Shown: piece after piece, positions 56,007 to 64,000 of the stretch
Layout: every line of letters starts with the position of its first letter
Position numbering within the stretch: the first letter of the stretch is position 1
Assembly: GCA_000634415.1 (NCBI GenBank)
Contig: JFNH01000008.1
Coordinates: 25,768 to 89,767, forward strand
DNA from: Prochlorococcus sp. scB245a_519A13
GTDB lineage: Bacteria; Cyanobacteriota; Cyanobacteriia; PCC-6307; Cyanobiaceae
Length of the DNA stretch: 64,000 nt
Direction: 5' to 3'
Made by a program: the position numbers and the translations under genes
Notes under the pieces: model-generated
Database searches by the model: none
What the model was told of the DNA's origin: nothing
Seen by the model: only the letters and a program-made list of their open reading frames with translations

Positions 56007-58001
56007 TTGATTTCTGGAATTTCAAAAAAGCTAATATTTTTCTTTTTTCTTTTTATTAATTTCTTACAGCCATCAAAATCTTCTGAATTTGCAAAAATTA
56101 ATAAAAATATCAATAACAAAAATACCAAATTTCTTTGGGCAAATTCCCATGTTGAAAAAGATTATTTAAGTAATTTAAAAAATTTTAATGATCAAAATTC
56201 TTATTTAAATTTATTAAAGAAAAATTTTGATTCATTCTTAGTGGCTAAAGCCGAAACGCAACAAGAGTTAATAATCCAATCCGATAAACAGTCTGAAATA
56301 AATGATGTTATTTATGCAGAGGGTAATGTATCTGTTTCTTTTAGAGGCAAATTGCTTAGAGCTGATAATTTAATATACGATAAGTCAAATAAAAAAATTA
56401 ATGCTACAGGAAATATAGTCTTAGTATTGGGGGATCAACTCTTTAAAGTTTCACAATTAGAATACAGTTTTATTAGTGAAAAAGGTTATTTATTAGATGT
56501 AAAGGGCAGTATTAATACTAATAATTTGATTGATGACTTATCTTCAAATTTCAGCTTGTTGGACTCTAACAAGATAGAAAATTTACTTAAATTTAAAAAA
56601 AAGGAAGTTTTCTATACTCCAGGCAAGATTGAAAATTGGTTATTTTTTACTGATAAAATATCTATAGATGGCCAAAATTGGGAAAGCGAGAAGGCTGTAT
56701 TCAGTAATGATTTACTTGAATCGAAACAGGTTAAATTAGTCATTAATTCATTAAAAGTTATTTCTGAAGAAGAGAAATTACGATTTAAGTCATCTATAAA
56801 CTATTTAATATTTGAAGAAAAAGTTTCAATTCCATTTTGGCTTGGAGATAGAACTTTAACAAAGTCCGATGAATTCTTCGACTTTGAAAACAGGTGGAAT
56901 TTAGGATATGAAAACTTAGATAAGGATGGGTATTTTATTGGTAGGAAATTTAACTCTATTGATATTGCTGATGATTTTGTTCTTGATTTAGAGCCGCAAT
57001 TTCTAATTCAGAGGTCATTAAAAGGGTATACAAATAGTTTTGTAAAGAAGGACGAATCAATTACGTCAGATAGGGTTAAGAGAAATACAAGTTTTGAAGA
57101 TTATTTTGCTCTAAAATCCCAGATAAAAGGTCCAATTAAAAATTGGGAATTAGAAATAGATAAGAATTTAAATTCTCTTGATTTAGATAAATTTCCAGAT
57201 GCATTTAGATTTAAAACTGAATTGAGTAAAGAAATTGATTTATTAGATTCAAAATGGGAGAAAAGTTTTTATGGAATTTATAGAGAGAGGGTGTGGAATG
57301 GTTCATTAGGTGAAGCAGAAATTTACTCAGGTTATGGTTCAAAATTACAAAAACAAAATACTTGGATTGTTGATGGCATTAAAAAATCAGAATTTTTATC
57401 TTTTGGTTTGGCTAATATCACAGCAGAGGCTTTGAATACTAAAAAATTGATTACTAACCTAAAAGGTAATTTGTTTTATTCACTTGATCAGAAATTTCCA
57501 ACTAGTTCTCAAGATCCTAAAAAGAAATCTATTGACATTTCATATAAGTACATTCCTGAACCAATAACAAAAGGCTTAAGTATTAATACAAGAGTTCAAG
57601 CATTATATTCTTTCTATGAAAATGGAGATCATCAAGAATATTTTGGGCTAGGTATAGGACCAGAATTAATATTTGGTAATTTTCAAAATAAAACTTTTGA
57701 CTATACTCGGATAAGTCTTTTACCTTTCTATAAATTTAATAGTGGTGAAAGTGTTTTTAAGTTTGATCAGAATGATGAGGACTTAACTTTAGATATTTCT
57801 TTTGATCAGCAATTATATGGACCTATTATTCTCAAGAGTTTTGGAATTTTGAACCTAACAAATGATTCAAATGATCATGGTGAATTTATAGATTCTAAAA
57901 TTTCTTTAAATTGGAAAAAAAGATCCTATGAATTTGGTATGTTTTATCAGCCCCATAATCAAGCAGGGGGTATTTCTTTTAGTCTTTATGGATTTAAATA
58001 G
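56007..58001 (+). CDS. OstA/LptD-like outer membrane protein, DUF3769 type
   Basis: The 664-residue protein has a signal peptide (about 1-26), then an OstA-like segment (about 85-160) with NDVIYAEGNVSVSFRGKLLRADNLIYD and similar strands (DQLFKVSQLEYSF), then a long C-terminal region rich in alternating hydrophobic and aromatic strands, consistent with a beta-barrel, ending with aromatic FYGF. LptD of E. coli is the related lipopolysaccharide insertion barrel. In cyanobacteria such DUF3769-type proteins are likely LptD equivalents. The start is TTG; no ATG is available before the signal peptide. Confidence 0.72.
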   Translation: MISGISKKLIFFFFLFINFLQPSKSSEFAKINKNINNKNTKFLWANSHVEKDYLSNLKNFNDQNSYLNLLKKNFDSFLVAKAETQQELIIQSDKQSEINDVIYAEGNVSVSFRGKLLRADNLIYDKSNKKINATGNIVLVLGDQLFKVSQLEYSFISEKGYLLDVKGSINTNNLIDDLSSNFSLLDSNKIENLLKFKKKEVFYTPGKIENWLFFTDKISIDGQNWESEKAVFSNDLLESKQVKLVINSLKVISEEEKLRFKSSINYLIFEEKVSIPFWLGDRTLTKSDEFFDFENRWNLGYENLDKDGYFIGRKFNSIDIADDFVLDLEPQFLIQRSLKGYTNSFVKKDESITSDRVKRNTSFEDYFALKSQIKGPIKNWELEIDKNLNSLDLDKFPDAFRFKTELSKEIDLLDSKWEKSFYGIYRERVWNGSLGEAEIYSGYGSKLQKQNTWIVDGIKKSEFLSFGLANITAEALNTKKLITNLKGNLFYSLDQKFPTSSQDPKKKSIDISYKYIPEPITKGLSINTRVQALYSFYENGDHQEYFGLGIGPELIFGNFQNKTFDYTRISLLPFYKFNSGESVFKFDQNDEDLTLDISFDQQLYGPIILKSFGILNLTNDSNDHGEFIDSKISLNWKKRSYEFGMFYQPHNQAGGISFSLYGFK

Positions 58002-58625
58002 CTACAAAAAATTAGTATTAAATTTTATATAGGGCAATTGGTTAAATTTATTTTCTATTAAATTTTTATTTTCAAGAAGTGTTGAAGTAGCATCCCATTC
58101 TCCTGATAAAAACATTTTTCTTGAGCTTTCCTTAATCTCAAGATAGAAATTTAAATCTTTTGATTTTGCTAAGGAGTTTTTCATATCAATTTCTAAAAAT
58201 AAAAATTGATTATCGCAATAGTTTTGTATCTCTTCTATAGATTTTTTAGGTAGTGTGAAACATGGAATTCCTATCGCAATACAGTTACTGTAAAAAATGT
58301 CCGCGAAACTCTCGCCTATAATTGCTTTTATACCCCATCTCATAAGCGCTTGGGGGGCATGTTCTCTGCTGGAACCACATCCAAAATTGCTATTAACAAC
58401 TAGTATTGAGGCATTTTTGTTTTCCTCTAGATCAAAAGGATGCTTTCCTTTTAAAGTTTTTCTATCGTCCTCAAAAACAGATTCACCCAATGAATCAAAG
58501 TTAACACACTTCAAAAAACGCGCTGGAATTATTCGATCTGTATCAATGTCGTTTCCAATCAATGAGATACATTGCCCGTTAATATTTGAAATTTTTCCAA
58601 TTGGTGGGGTAAACTCGGATTTCAT
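58002..58625 (-). CDS. leuD: 3-isopropylmalate dehydratase small subunit
   Basis: LeuD partners LeuC to isomerise 2-isopropylmalate in leucine synthesis. IGNDIDTDRIIPARFLK and NSNFGCGSSREHAPQALMRWGIKAII are diagnostic swivel-domain motifs. At 207 residues it is full length. Its start overlaps the leuC stop by one base (TAATG). Confidence 0.95.
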   Translation of the reverse strand: MKSEFTPPIGKISNINGQCISLIGNDIDTDRIIPARFLKCVNFDSLGESVFEDDRKTLKGKHPFDLEENKNASILVVNSNFGCGSSREHAPQALMRWGIKAIIGESFADIFYSNCIAIGIPCFTLPKKSIEEIQNYCDNQFLFLEIDMKNSLAKSKDLNFYLEIKESSRKMFLSGEWDATSTLLENKNLIENKFNQLPYIKFNTNFL

Positions 58626-60031
58626 TAGTTAATAAATTCTCTAACGTCACTGACTTTGCCATTAATTGCAGCAGCAGCAACCATTGCTGGACTCATGAGT
58701 AATGTTCTGCCGTTAGGAGATCCTTGTCTACCTTTGAAATTTCTATTACTAGAACTAGCACTAATTTGATTACCTATTAGCTTATCTGAATTCATTGCTA
58801 AACACATTGAGCAGCCTGGTTCTCTCCATTGAAATCCAGAATCCTTAAATATCTGATCAAGACCTTCTTGTTTCGCTTCATTGGCTACTTTTTCTGAACC
58901 AGGCACTACAAATGCTTTTACATTCTTAGATACTTTTTTGTCTTTTAATACTTTAGCTGCAACTCTTAAGTCACTGATTCGCCCATTTGTGCAACTGCCT
59001 ATGAAACAAACCTCTACCGGAGTATCTTTTATTGATTGTCCTGGCTTGAAACTCATATATGCATAAGCCTCTTCAGCAACTAATTTGTCATTTGGGGACA
59101 ATTCATCTAAAAGAGGGATTTGTTGATTAATGCCTATACTTTGGCCTGGAGTAATCCCCCAGGTAACGGTTGGTTCTATTTTAGAGGCATCTATTTTAAT
59201 TACATCATCATAAATTGAGTCTTCATCGCTTTTTAATGATTTCCACCACGTGAGAGCTTTTTCCCAGTGCTCATTTTTTGGTGCGCATAATTTATTTTTC
59301 ATGTAACTAAATGTCTTTTCATCAGGGTTTATGTAGCCGCATCTTGCTCCGCCTTCAATAGACATATTGCATATAGTCATTCTTTCTTCCATTGATAATA
59401 AATTGATTGCAGGCCCTGCGAACTCATATGCAAAACCCACACCAGCCTTTACACCGAGTTTATTAATAATATGAAGTACTAAATCCTTAGCATAAACCCC
59501 ATTAGATAATTGATTTTCGCACCAAATTTGCCTTACATTTAATTTATTCATGGCTATGGTTTGGGTTGCAAGAACATCTCTTACTTGGCTTGTACCTATC
59601 CCAAAAGCAATTGACCCAAAAGCTCCATGAGTTGAAGTATGTGAATCTCCACAAGCGATTGTCATTCCAGGTTGAGTAAGCCCCAATTCTGGAGCTACTA
59701 CATGTACTATTCCTTGACTTCCACTGCCAATATTAAAAAATTTTATTTTATGTTGTAAGCAGTTATTTTCAAGTGTTTCAATCATTTGCTCTGCAAGATT
59801 ATCTTTGAAAGGTCTGCTTTGATTATCTGTTGGCACTATGTGATCAACTGTAGCCACAGTTCTACTGGGGAATTTTACTGTTAAATTTTTGTCTTTTAAA
59901 GCGCCAAATGCTTGAGGGCTTGTCACTTCATGGATTAAGTGAAGACCAATAAAAATTTGATCTGAGCCACCAGGAAGACTGGAAACTTTGTGTAAATCCC
60001 AAACTTTATCAAATAATGTACCTTTACTCAA
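58625..60031 (-). CDS. leuC: 3-isopropylmalate dehydratase large subunit
   Basis: LeuC carries the 4Fe-4S cluster. The cluster cysteines are in [10 protein letters not shown] and [32 protein letters not shown] and HTSTHGA are also family blocks. At 468 residues it is full length. It overlaps leuD by one base and follows cinA by 13 bases. Confidence 0.96.
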   Translation of the reverse strand: MSKGTLFDKVWDLHKVSSLPGGSDQIFIGLHLIHEVTSPQAFGALKDKNLTVKFPSRTVATVDHIVPTDNQSRPFKDNLAEQMIETLENNCLQHKIKFFNIGSGSQGIVHVVAPELGLTQPGMTIACGDSHTSTHGAFGSIAFGIGTSQVRDVLATQTIAMNKLNVRQIWCENQLSNGVYAKDLVLHIINKLGVKAGVGFAYEFAGPAINLLSMEERMTICNMSIEGGARCGYINPDEKTFSYMKNKLCAPKNEHWEKALTWWKSLKSDEDSIYDDVIKIDASKIEPTVTWGITPGQSIGINQQIPLLDELSPNDKLVAEEAYAYMSFKPGQSIKDTPVEVCFIGSCTNGRISDLRVAAKVLKDKKVSKNVKAFVVPGSEKVANEAKQEGLDQIFKDSGFQWREPGCSMCLAMNSDKLIGNQISASSSNRNFKGRQGSPNGRTLLMSPAMVAAAAINGKVSDVREFIN

Positions 60032-60044
60032 TTTGTAAAAAAAG

Positions 60045-61319
60045 CTACTTACTATTTGATAATAAGATTAATCTGAGGCTGTTCAAACACACATTTACAC
60101 TTAGTGTTTGAATTTCAATTCTGTTTCGGGTTGGGTTAAATATTTTTTTTATATTAGTTTTATGATTATTCGGTCCTGAAATTGAGATGTGGACAAGTCC
60201 AACTGGTTTATCTGGACTGCCTCCATTAGGACCAGCTATTCCACTTATTGCTATTGCCCAATCCGCTCCTAATTTCTCTTTTACATTTATTGCCATAGCC
60301 TCACAAACTTCTTCAGAAACAGCTCCATATTTTGTTAGCTTTTCTTCTGAAATATTTAATAATGAATTTTTTAGCTTATTACTATAGGAAACAATACTAC
60401 CTTGAAAAACTTTAGATGAACCTGATATTGATGTTAGAGATGAAGATAGAAGACCTCCTGTACAGGACTCAGCAAAAACAATAGTTTGGTTCCTCTTACT
60501 TAACTCTTTAATTAAAACGCTCGGCAAAGTATCATTATCTTCTCCAAAAATAAACTTTGAAAAATTTTTTTTTAATTTTTCTTTTACAGGCTTAATTATA
60601 TTTTTTGCTTCTAGGTCATTCTTTGCTCTCGCGGTGATTCTGATTTTAACCTCTCCTAAGTTTGCATATGGAGCAACCGTTGGGTTTTTAAGATTTAATA
60701 CATCATTAATTTTTTCTGCAACGCTAGATTCTCCAATTCCTGCAAATTTAAGAGTATTTGAAAAAAAGGAATAACTATCTGAGAATTTGGTTTTAATGAA
60801 ATCATACGCAGTTTCTTCCCACATAGTTTTCATTTCACTAGGCACTCCGGGGAAAGTAAGAATAGTAAATCCATCTATTGGTTCCCATATCATTCCTGGG
60901 GCAGTGCCCCTAGGGTTATTAATTATTTGAGCATTTTTTGGGAAGAAACATTGTTTCCTTAAGCTAGAGGAATCGTCTTTGTGCTTTGAGTTTGGAAGTT
61001 TTTGTTTAATTTCATCCCATAAGTGCGGTCTTTCAAAAAGAGATACATTAAAAGATTTAGCTATTGCTTGAGTAGTTAAATCATCTGGGGTGGGTCCCAA
61101 TCCACCCGTTGTAATTAGAAGATTACTTCTTTTCGATATTTCTTGAATTACTTTTATAATTCGATCACAATTATCACCGACAGTTGATTGTCTAAAGTGA
61201 TTTAAGCCTAATAGCGACAACTGTTCAGAAATCCATTGAGCATTTGTGTTTATGATATTTCCTAAAAGTAGCTCTGTTCCAATAGAAAGAATTTCAACTC
61301 CCTTGTAATTAGGACTCAT
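60045..61319 (-). CDS. cinA: CinA, NMN deamidase/competence-damage protein
   Basis: The 424-residue protein has an N-terminal MoaB-like domain with [21 protein letters not shown] and [13 protein letters not shown], and a C-terminal CinA domain with [20 protein letters not shown]. It likely deamidates NMN or hydrolyses ADP-ribose in nucleotide recycling. Its start overlaps the glyA stop by four bases (ATGA). Confidence 0.92.
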   Translation of the reverse strand: MSPNYKGVEILSIGTELLLGNIINTNAQWISEQLSLLGLNHFRQSTVGDNCDRIIKVIQEISKRSNLLITTGGLGPTPDDLTTQAIAKSFNVSLFERPHLWDEIKQKLPNSKHKDDSSSLRKQCFFPKNAQIINNPRGTAPGMIWEPIDGFTILTFPGVPSEMKTMWEETAYDFIKTKFSDSYSFFSNTLKFAGIGESSVAEKINDVLNLKNPTVAPYANLGEVKIRITARAKNDLEAKNIIKPVKEKLKKNFSKFIFGEDNDTLPSVLIKELSKRNQTIVFAESCTGGLLSSSLTSISGSSKVFQGSIVSYSNKLKNSLLNISEEKLTKYGAVSEEVCEAMAINVKEKLGADWAIAISGIAGPNGGSPDKPVGLVHISISGPNNHKTNIKKIFNPTRNRIEIQTLSVNVCLNSLRLILLSNSK

Positions 61320-62587
61320 TTAAGTGATGCTTCAAGTTTGCCTTCATAAAGAGGAAAACGATTACATAAGGTTAATACTCTTTCTTTACATTGACTTTCA
61401 ATCAGAGAATCGTTTGGGTTAAGTAATCTATCAGCGATAATTTCACCAACTTCAGCAAAAGCTTTCTCATTAAAGCCTCTAGTAGTTAAAGCAGCAGTAC
61501 CCAACCTTAGCCCGCTGGTTACAAAAGGTGATTCTGGGTCAAATGGAACAGTATTTTTATTTGCAGTTATATTCACTTCACTTACGAGCAAGTCAGCAAT
61601 TTTACCGGTCATATTGATACTTCTTAAATCTAGTAAAACAATGTGGTTATCAGTACCTCCACTAACGATATCAATACCTCTATTTATTAAAGTTGAAGCT
61701 AGAACTTTGGCATTTTTTATTACTTGTTGGGAATAATTAACGAAATCTGGCTGTAAGGCTTCTCCAAATGCAACTGCTTTAGCTGCAATAATGTGTTCTA
61801 GGGGACCCCCCTGAGTCCCTGGGAAAACAGATTTATCGAACTTCTTTCCAAATTCTGCATCTTTACACAAGATAAGTCCCCCTCTAGGCCCTCTTAATGT
61901 TTTATGAGTAGTTGTAGTTACTACATCACAATAAGGAATTGGATTTGGATGAAGTTTACTTGCTACAAGACCTGCGATATGTGCAATATCAGCCATTAAG
62001 AATGCACCAACTTCATCTGCAATTTTTCTAAATGATTCAAAATCGATTGTTCTTGGATAAGCTGAATATCCGCATATGATCAATTTTGGTTTTGTTTCAA
62101 GTGCTATCTCTCTTATTTCATCAAAATTTAATTCACTAGTTTCTTTGTTAACACCATAGTGAACTGCATTAAACCACTTACCACTCATATTTACTGGAGA
62201 TCCATGAGTTAGGTGTCCACCATGAGATAAATCCATCCCAAGGATTGTGTCGCCAGGTTTAAGTAAACTTAGGAAAACAGCAGCATTTGCCTGTGCTCCA
62301 CTATGGGGTTGCACATTAGCCCAATTTGCATTGAATAATTTTTTCGCTCTTTGAATAGCTAATTCTTCGATTTCATCAACAAATTCACATCCCCCGTAAT
62401 ATCTTTTTTGAGGTAATCCCTCTGCGTATTTATTTGTAAGGACTGATCCTTGAGCCTGCATGACGGCAATTGATGCAAAATTTTCGCTTGCGATTAACTC
62501 AAGATGAGTTTCCTGCCTATTTTTTTCAGAGTTAATAAAATTGGATATTACTGGATCACTCTCTTTAAGATTTTGGAGGATATTCAT
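61316..62587 (-). CDS. glyA: Serine hydroxymethyltransferase
   Basis: It interconverts serine and glycine with methylene-tetrahydrofolate, which also feeds ThyX. The PLP lysine lies in [16 protein letters not shown]. Other blocks are [26 protein letters not shown] and SHGGHLTHG. At 423 residues it is full length. It heads a glyA-cinA-leuC-leuD run with small overlaps or gaps. Confidence 0.97.
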   Translation of the reverse strand: MNILQNLKESDPVISNFINSEKNRQETHLELIASENFASIAVMQAQGSVLTNKYAEGLPQKRYYGGCEFVDEIEELAIQRAKKLFNANWANVQPHSGAQANAAVFLSLLKPGDTILGMDLSHGGHLTHGSPVNMSGKWFNAVHYGVNKETSELNFDEIREIALETKPKLIICGYSAYPRTIDFESFRKIADEVGAFLMADIAHIAGLVASKLHPNPIPYCDVVTTTTHKTLRGPRGGLILCKDAEFGKKFDKSVFPGTQGGPLEHIIAAKAVAFGEALQPDFVNYSQQVIKNAKVLASTLINRGIDIVSGGTDNHIVLLDLRSINMTGKIADLLVSEVNITANKNTVPFDPESPFVTSGLRLGTAALTTRGFNEKAFAEVGEIIADRLLNPNDSLIESQCKERVLTLCNRFPLYEGKLEASLK

Positions 62588-62664
62588 TGAATTTGATAAG
62601 TAATACCCATAATATAGACGATATTTTTTAGAAAAATATAAAAAGAATATTTCAGAATTTTAAA

Positions 62665-62738
62665 CGCGCCTGGAGAGATTCGAACTCCCGACACCCTGAT
62701 CCGTAGTCAGGTGCTCTAATCCACTGAGCTACAGGCGC
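62665..62738 (-). tRNA. tRNA-Arg (anticodon ACG)
   Basis: The 74-nt cloverleaf on the minus strand has acceptor stem GCGCCTG/CAGGCGC, D-arm GTAGCTCAGTGGATTAGAGC, anticodon stem CTGAC/GTCAG-type with loop containing ACG, and a TTCGAAT T-loop. The ACG wobble base is normally deaminated to inosine. It lies upstream of glyA. Confidence 0.95.
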
Positions 62739-62824
62739 ATAATTATGTAATATCTCTGTTTCAGGGTCTCTTAGTCAACTAGATTTCAGGTAAAATATCT
62801 ATTATTAACAATCTAATTATTAAT

Positions 62825-63076
62825 ATGCCTATAAAGTGGTACGGAAATGGTGATTTAGAGGATCCCACCTATAAACATTTTTCTCGAATAGTAAATTTTG
62901 TTATTCACTGCATGATATTTACTGCGATAGTAAGTGGCACTTGGCTTTTAAAAGAAATTAAATATGAAATCGCTTTTTTTAATAATTTTGCAATTTTCTG
63001 GTCAATTCTTTTAGCCTCCCATTTAATATATGTAATTATGAAAAAACCTAAAGATACTTCAAAACAATCAACTTAA
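62825..63076 (+). CDS. Small two-helix membrane protein of unknown function
   Basis: The 83-residue protein starts MPIKWYGNGDLEDPTYKHFS, with predicted membrane segments at about residues 24-41 and 52-70, and a basic tail. No named family is known to me. It has an ATG start and lies 14 bases before the DUF3181-type gene, so the two are probably cotranscribed. Confidence 0.65.
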   Translation: MPIKWYGNGDLEDPTYKHFSRIVNFVIHCMIFTAIVSGTWLLKEIKYEIAFFNNFAIFWSILLASHLIYVIMKKPKDTSKQST

Positions 63077-63090
63077 TTAATTTTTAATTT

Positions 63091-63381
63091 ATGGACTCTC
63101 AGATACGAATAAGTGATCTAGAAAATATTATTTCAGAAAAGGTTTTTATAAAAATAGAAAAGTGGAATTTATATCTTGGAGATGCTGGCCTAGCTAGAAA
63201 TCTTGCTATTGAATGTATCAGCAATAAAGATCAGGGCCCATTGGAGGCTGCGAAAATAAGTTTGAAAGCAATAAATGTCAAAGTAGGGGATGGTGTTAAC
63301 AGTATTCCACTGATCAATTTAATAACTAACTCACAAATTCTAGAATTAGAGGAGATTTTGGAAAGTTTTTTTGAAAACTAA
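63091..63381 (+). CDS. Small protein, DUF3181 type
   Basis: The 96-residue helical protein has IEKWNLYLGDAGLARNLAIE and GPLEAAKISLKAINVKVGDG, features I associate with the cyanobacterial DUF3181 family of unknown function. It is cotranscribed with the upstream small membrane protein and overlaps the convergent murJ end by four bases. Confidence 0.72.
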   Translation: MDSQIRISDLENIISEKVFIKIEKWNLYLGDAGLARNLAIECISNKDQGPLEAAKISLKAINVKVGDGVNSIPLINLITNSQILELEEILESFFEN

Positions 63382-64000
63382 ATCTTTTTTTTATAAACTT
63401 TAAATCTGTTTACTTTCAGGTATTTTGTAAGAAAAAAATAGATTACAAGAAAAGTTAGAGATCCAAATATTAATAATAAAAATTCTCCGAGATTTGAATT
63501 GAAGTTATTTGTAGTTTTAGGAATAGTAAAACAAATTGTGCTATCTATAAATGCTGCTAATGACATGAGGATAATTTTTCTTAATAAATCCAAGTTTGGC
63601 AAGTGGATCTTTTCATTTTTCAGATTAAAAGAGAGCAAAACACAAACTATAAAGTTGACTACTACTGAAGATAAAATTATTCCTACAACTCCAAAATTAT
63701 ATGGAGAAAGATTCCCAAAATTATTTATTGGGGCACCAATTAAAAACCAATCAAAAAAAATATTTAATATTATCCCTACAAATGATGACTTGAAAAGGAA
63801 GTTTGTTTTTTCTATTGAATAGTAAGTTCTTACTAATAAATCTCTATAAAGATAAAAAGGTATACCAACTGCATAAGCAATTAATATATTCTTTACTATT
63901 AAAGCCGCTGAAAAATCAAAAGATCCTCTCTGAAAAACTAAATGTACTATTTGATTATTAAATGTTATAAAAAATGCGGATAAAAATAATAGAAATACAA
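63378..64000 (-). CDS. murJ: MurJ (MviN) lipid II flippase, 3' part only
   Basis: This is the C-terminal part of a large polytopic protein that runs off the right edge of the window. In the minus-strand frame, reading from the edge, I see FQRGSFDFSAALIVKN, AVGIPFYLYRDLLVRTYYS and NFGNLSPYNFGVVGI, then several membrane segments and a basic tail. VLFQRGxFD and RDLLVR are MurJ hallmarks. A lipid II flippase fits with murG and glmM in this window. The real start is not seen; an internal TTG at 63638 is not the start. Confidence 0.88.
   Translation of the reverse strand, partial: VFLLFLSAFFITFNNQIVHLVFQRGSFDFSAALIVKNILIAYAVGIPFYLYRDLLVRTYYSIEKTNFLFKSSFVGIILNIFFDWFLIGAPINNFGNLSPYNFGVVGIILSSVVVNFIVCVLLSFNLKNEKIHLPNLDLLRKIILMSLAAFIDSTICFTIPKTTNNFNSNLGEFLLLIFGSLTFLVIYFFLTKYLKVNRFKVYKKKI

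Overview
The window is AT-rich and tightly packed. Its gene content points to a marine picocyanobacterium, most likely a high-light Prochlorococcus. The evidence is psbA, psbO, psbH, psbN and psbI, the cyanobacterial regulator ntcA, cp12, a bicA/sbtA/sbtB-like bicarbonate uptake cluster, carotene hydroxylase crtR, many cyanobacteria-only small families (DUF565/Ycf20, DUF2555, DUF3084, DUF3146, DUF3177, DUF3181 and DUF3769 types), short intergenic gaps and frequent gene overlaps. I see no rRNA, CRISPR array, insertion sequence, prophage or integrase. This is core chromosome rather than a genomic island.

Layout. 1-6.2 kb: ylqF-rluD, pgk, a secreted unknown, murG and a CobC/CobD-type aminotransferase. 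6.2-14.3 kb: a long minus-strand run read from clpB-like through secE, nusG, rplK, rplA, an L10 leader, rplJ, rplL, rnhA and pyrD to the aminotransferase. 14.5-19 kb: eno, a UbiB-type kinase, and a thioredoxin-reductase-like flavoprotein that has lost the NADPH motifs. 19-22 kb: the bicA-sbtA-sbtB operon. 22-29.7 kb: hemB, a glyoxalase-fold enzyme, mutS2, obg, cp12, a GST and an aspartoacylase. 29.7-31.3 kb: psbA with a structured leader, and a short unlisted ORF on the opposite strand. 31.3-42.6 kb: aroC, then sat-ftsH-eda, psbO, coaBC, pyrB, a methylpurine DNA glycosylase, gatC and crtR. 42.8-49.5 kb: tRNA-Leu, ileS, trmB and glmM. 49.5-55.2 kb: txlA, cobO-dcd-thyX, ntcA with a downstream DUF3084/RuvC-like pair, and pth. 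55.3-58 kb: psbH, psbN, psbI and an outer-membrane OstA/LptD-like protein. 58-64 kb: leuD, leuC, cinA, glyA, tRNA-Arg, two small unknowns, and the 3' part of murJ, which runs off the window.

Functionally the window joins carbon acquisition (bicA/sbtA/sbtB), Calvin-cycle control (cp12, pgk), lower glycolysis (eno, an Eda-like aldolase), photosystem II (psbA/O/H/N/I, ftsH for D1 repair), nitrogen control (ntcA), pyrimidine and dTMP synthesis (pyrB, pyrD, dcd, thyX), envelope synthesis (murG, murJ, glmM, OstA-like) and translation.

I did not find a clearly new multi-gene system. The observations I would follow up are: two essential-looking genes (the glycosylase and crtR) that have no ATG/GTG/TTG upstream of their catalytic motifs and share the same stop-codon-ATA arrangement; the thioredoxin reductase without its NADPH site; a 42-codon ORF with a good ribosome binding site divergent from psbA; hairpins in the psbA leader; and a CobO-family protein with a degenerate P-loop.
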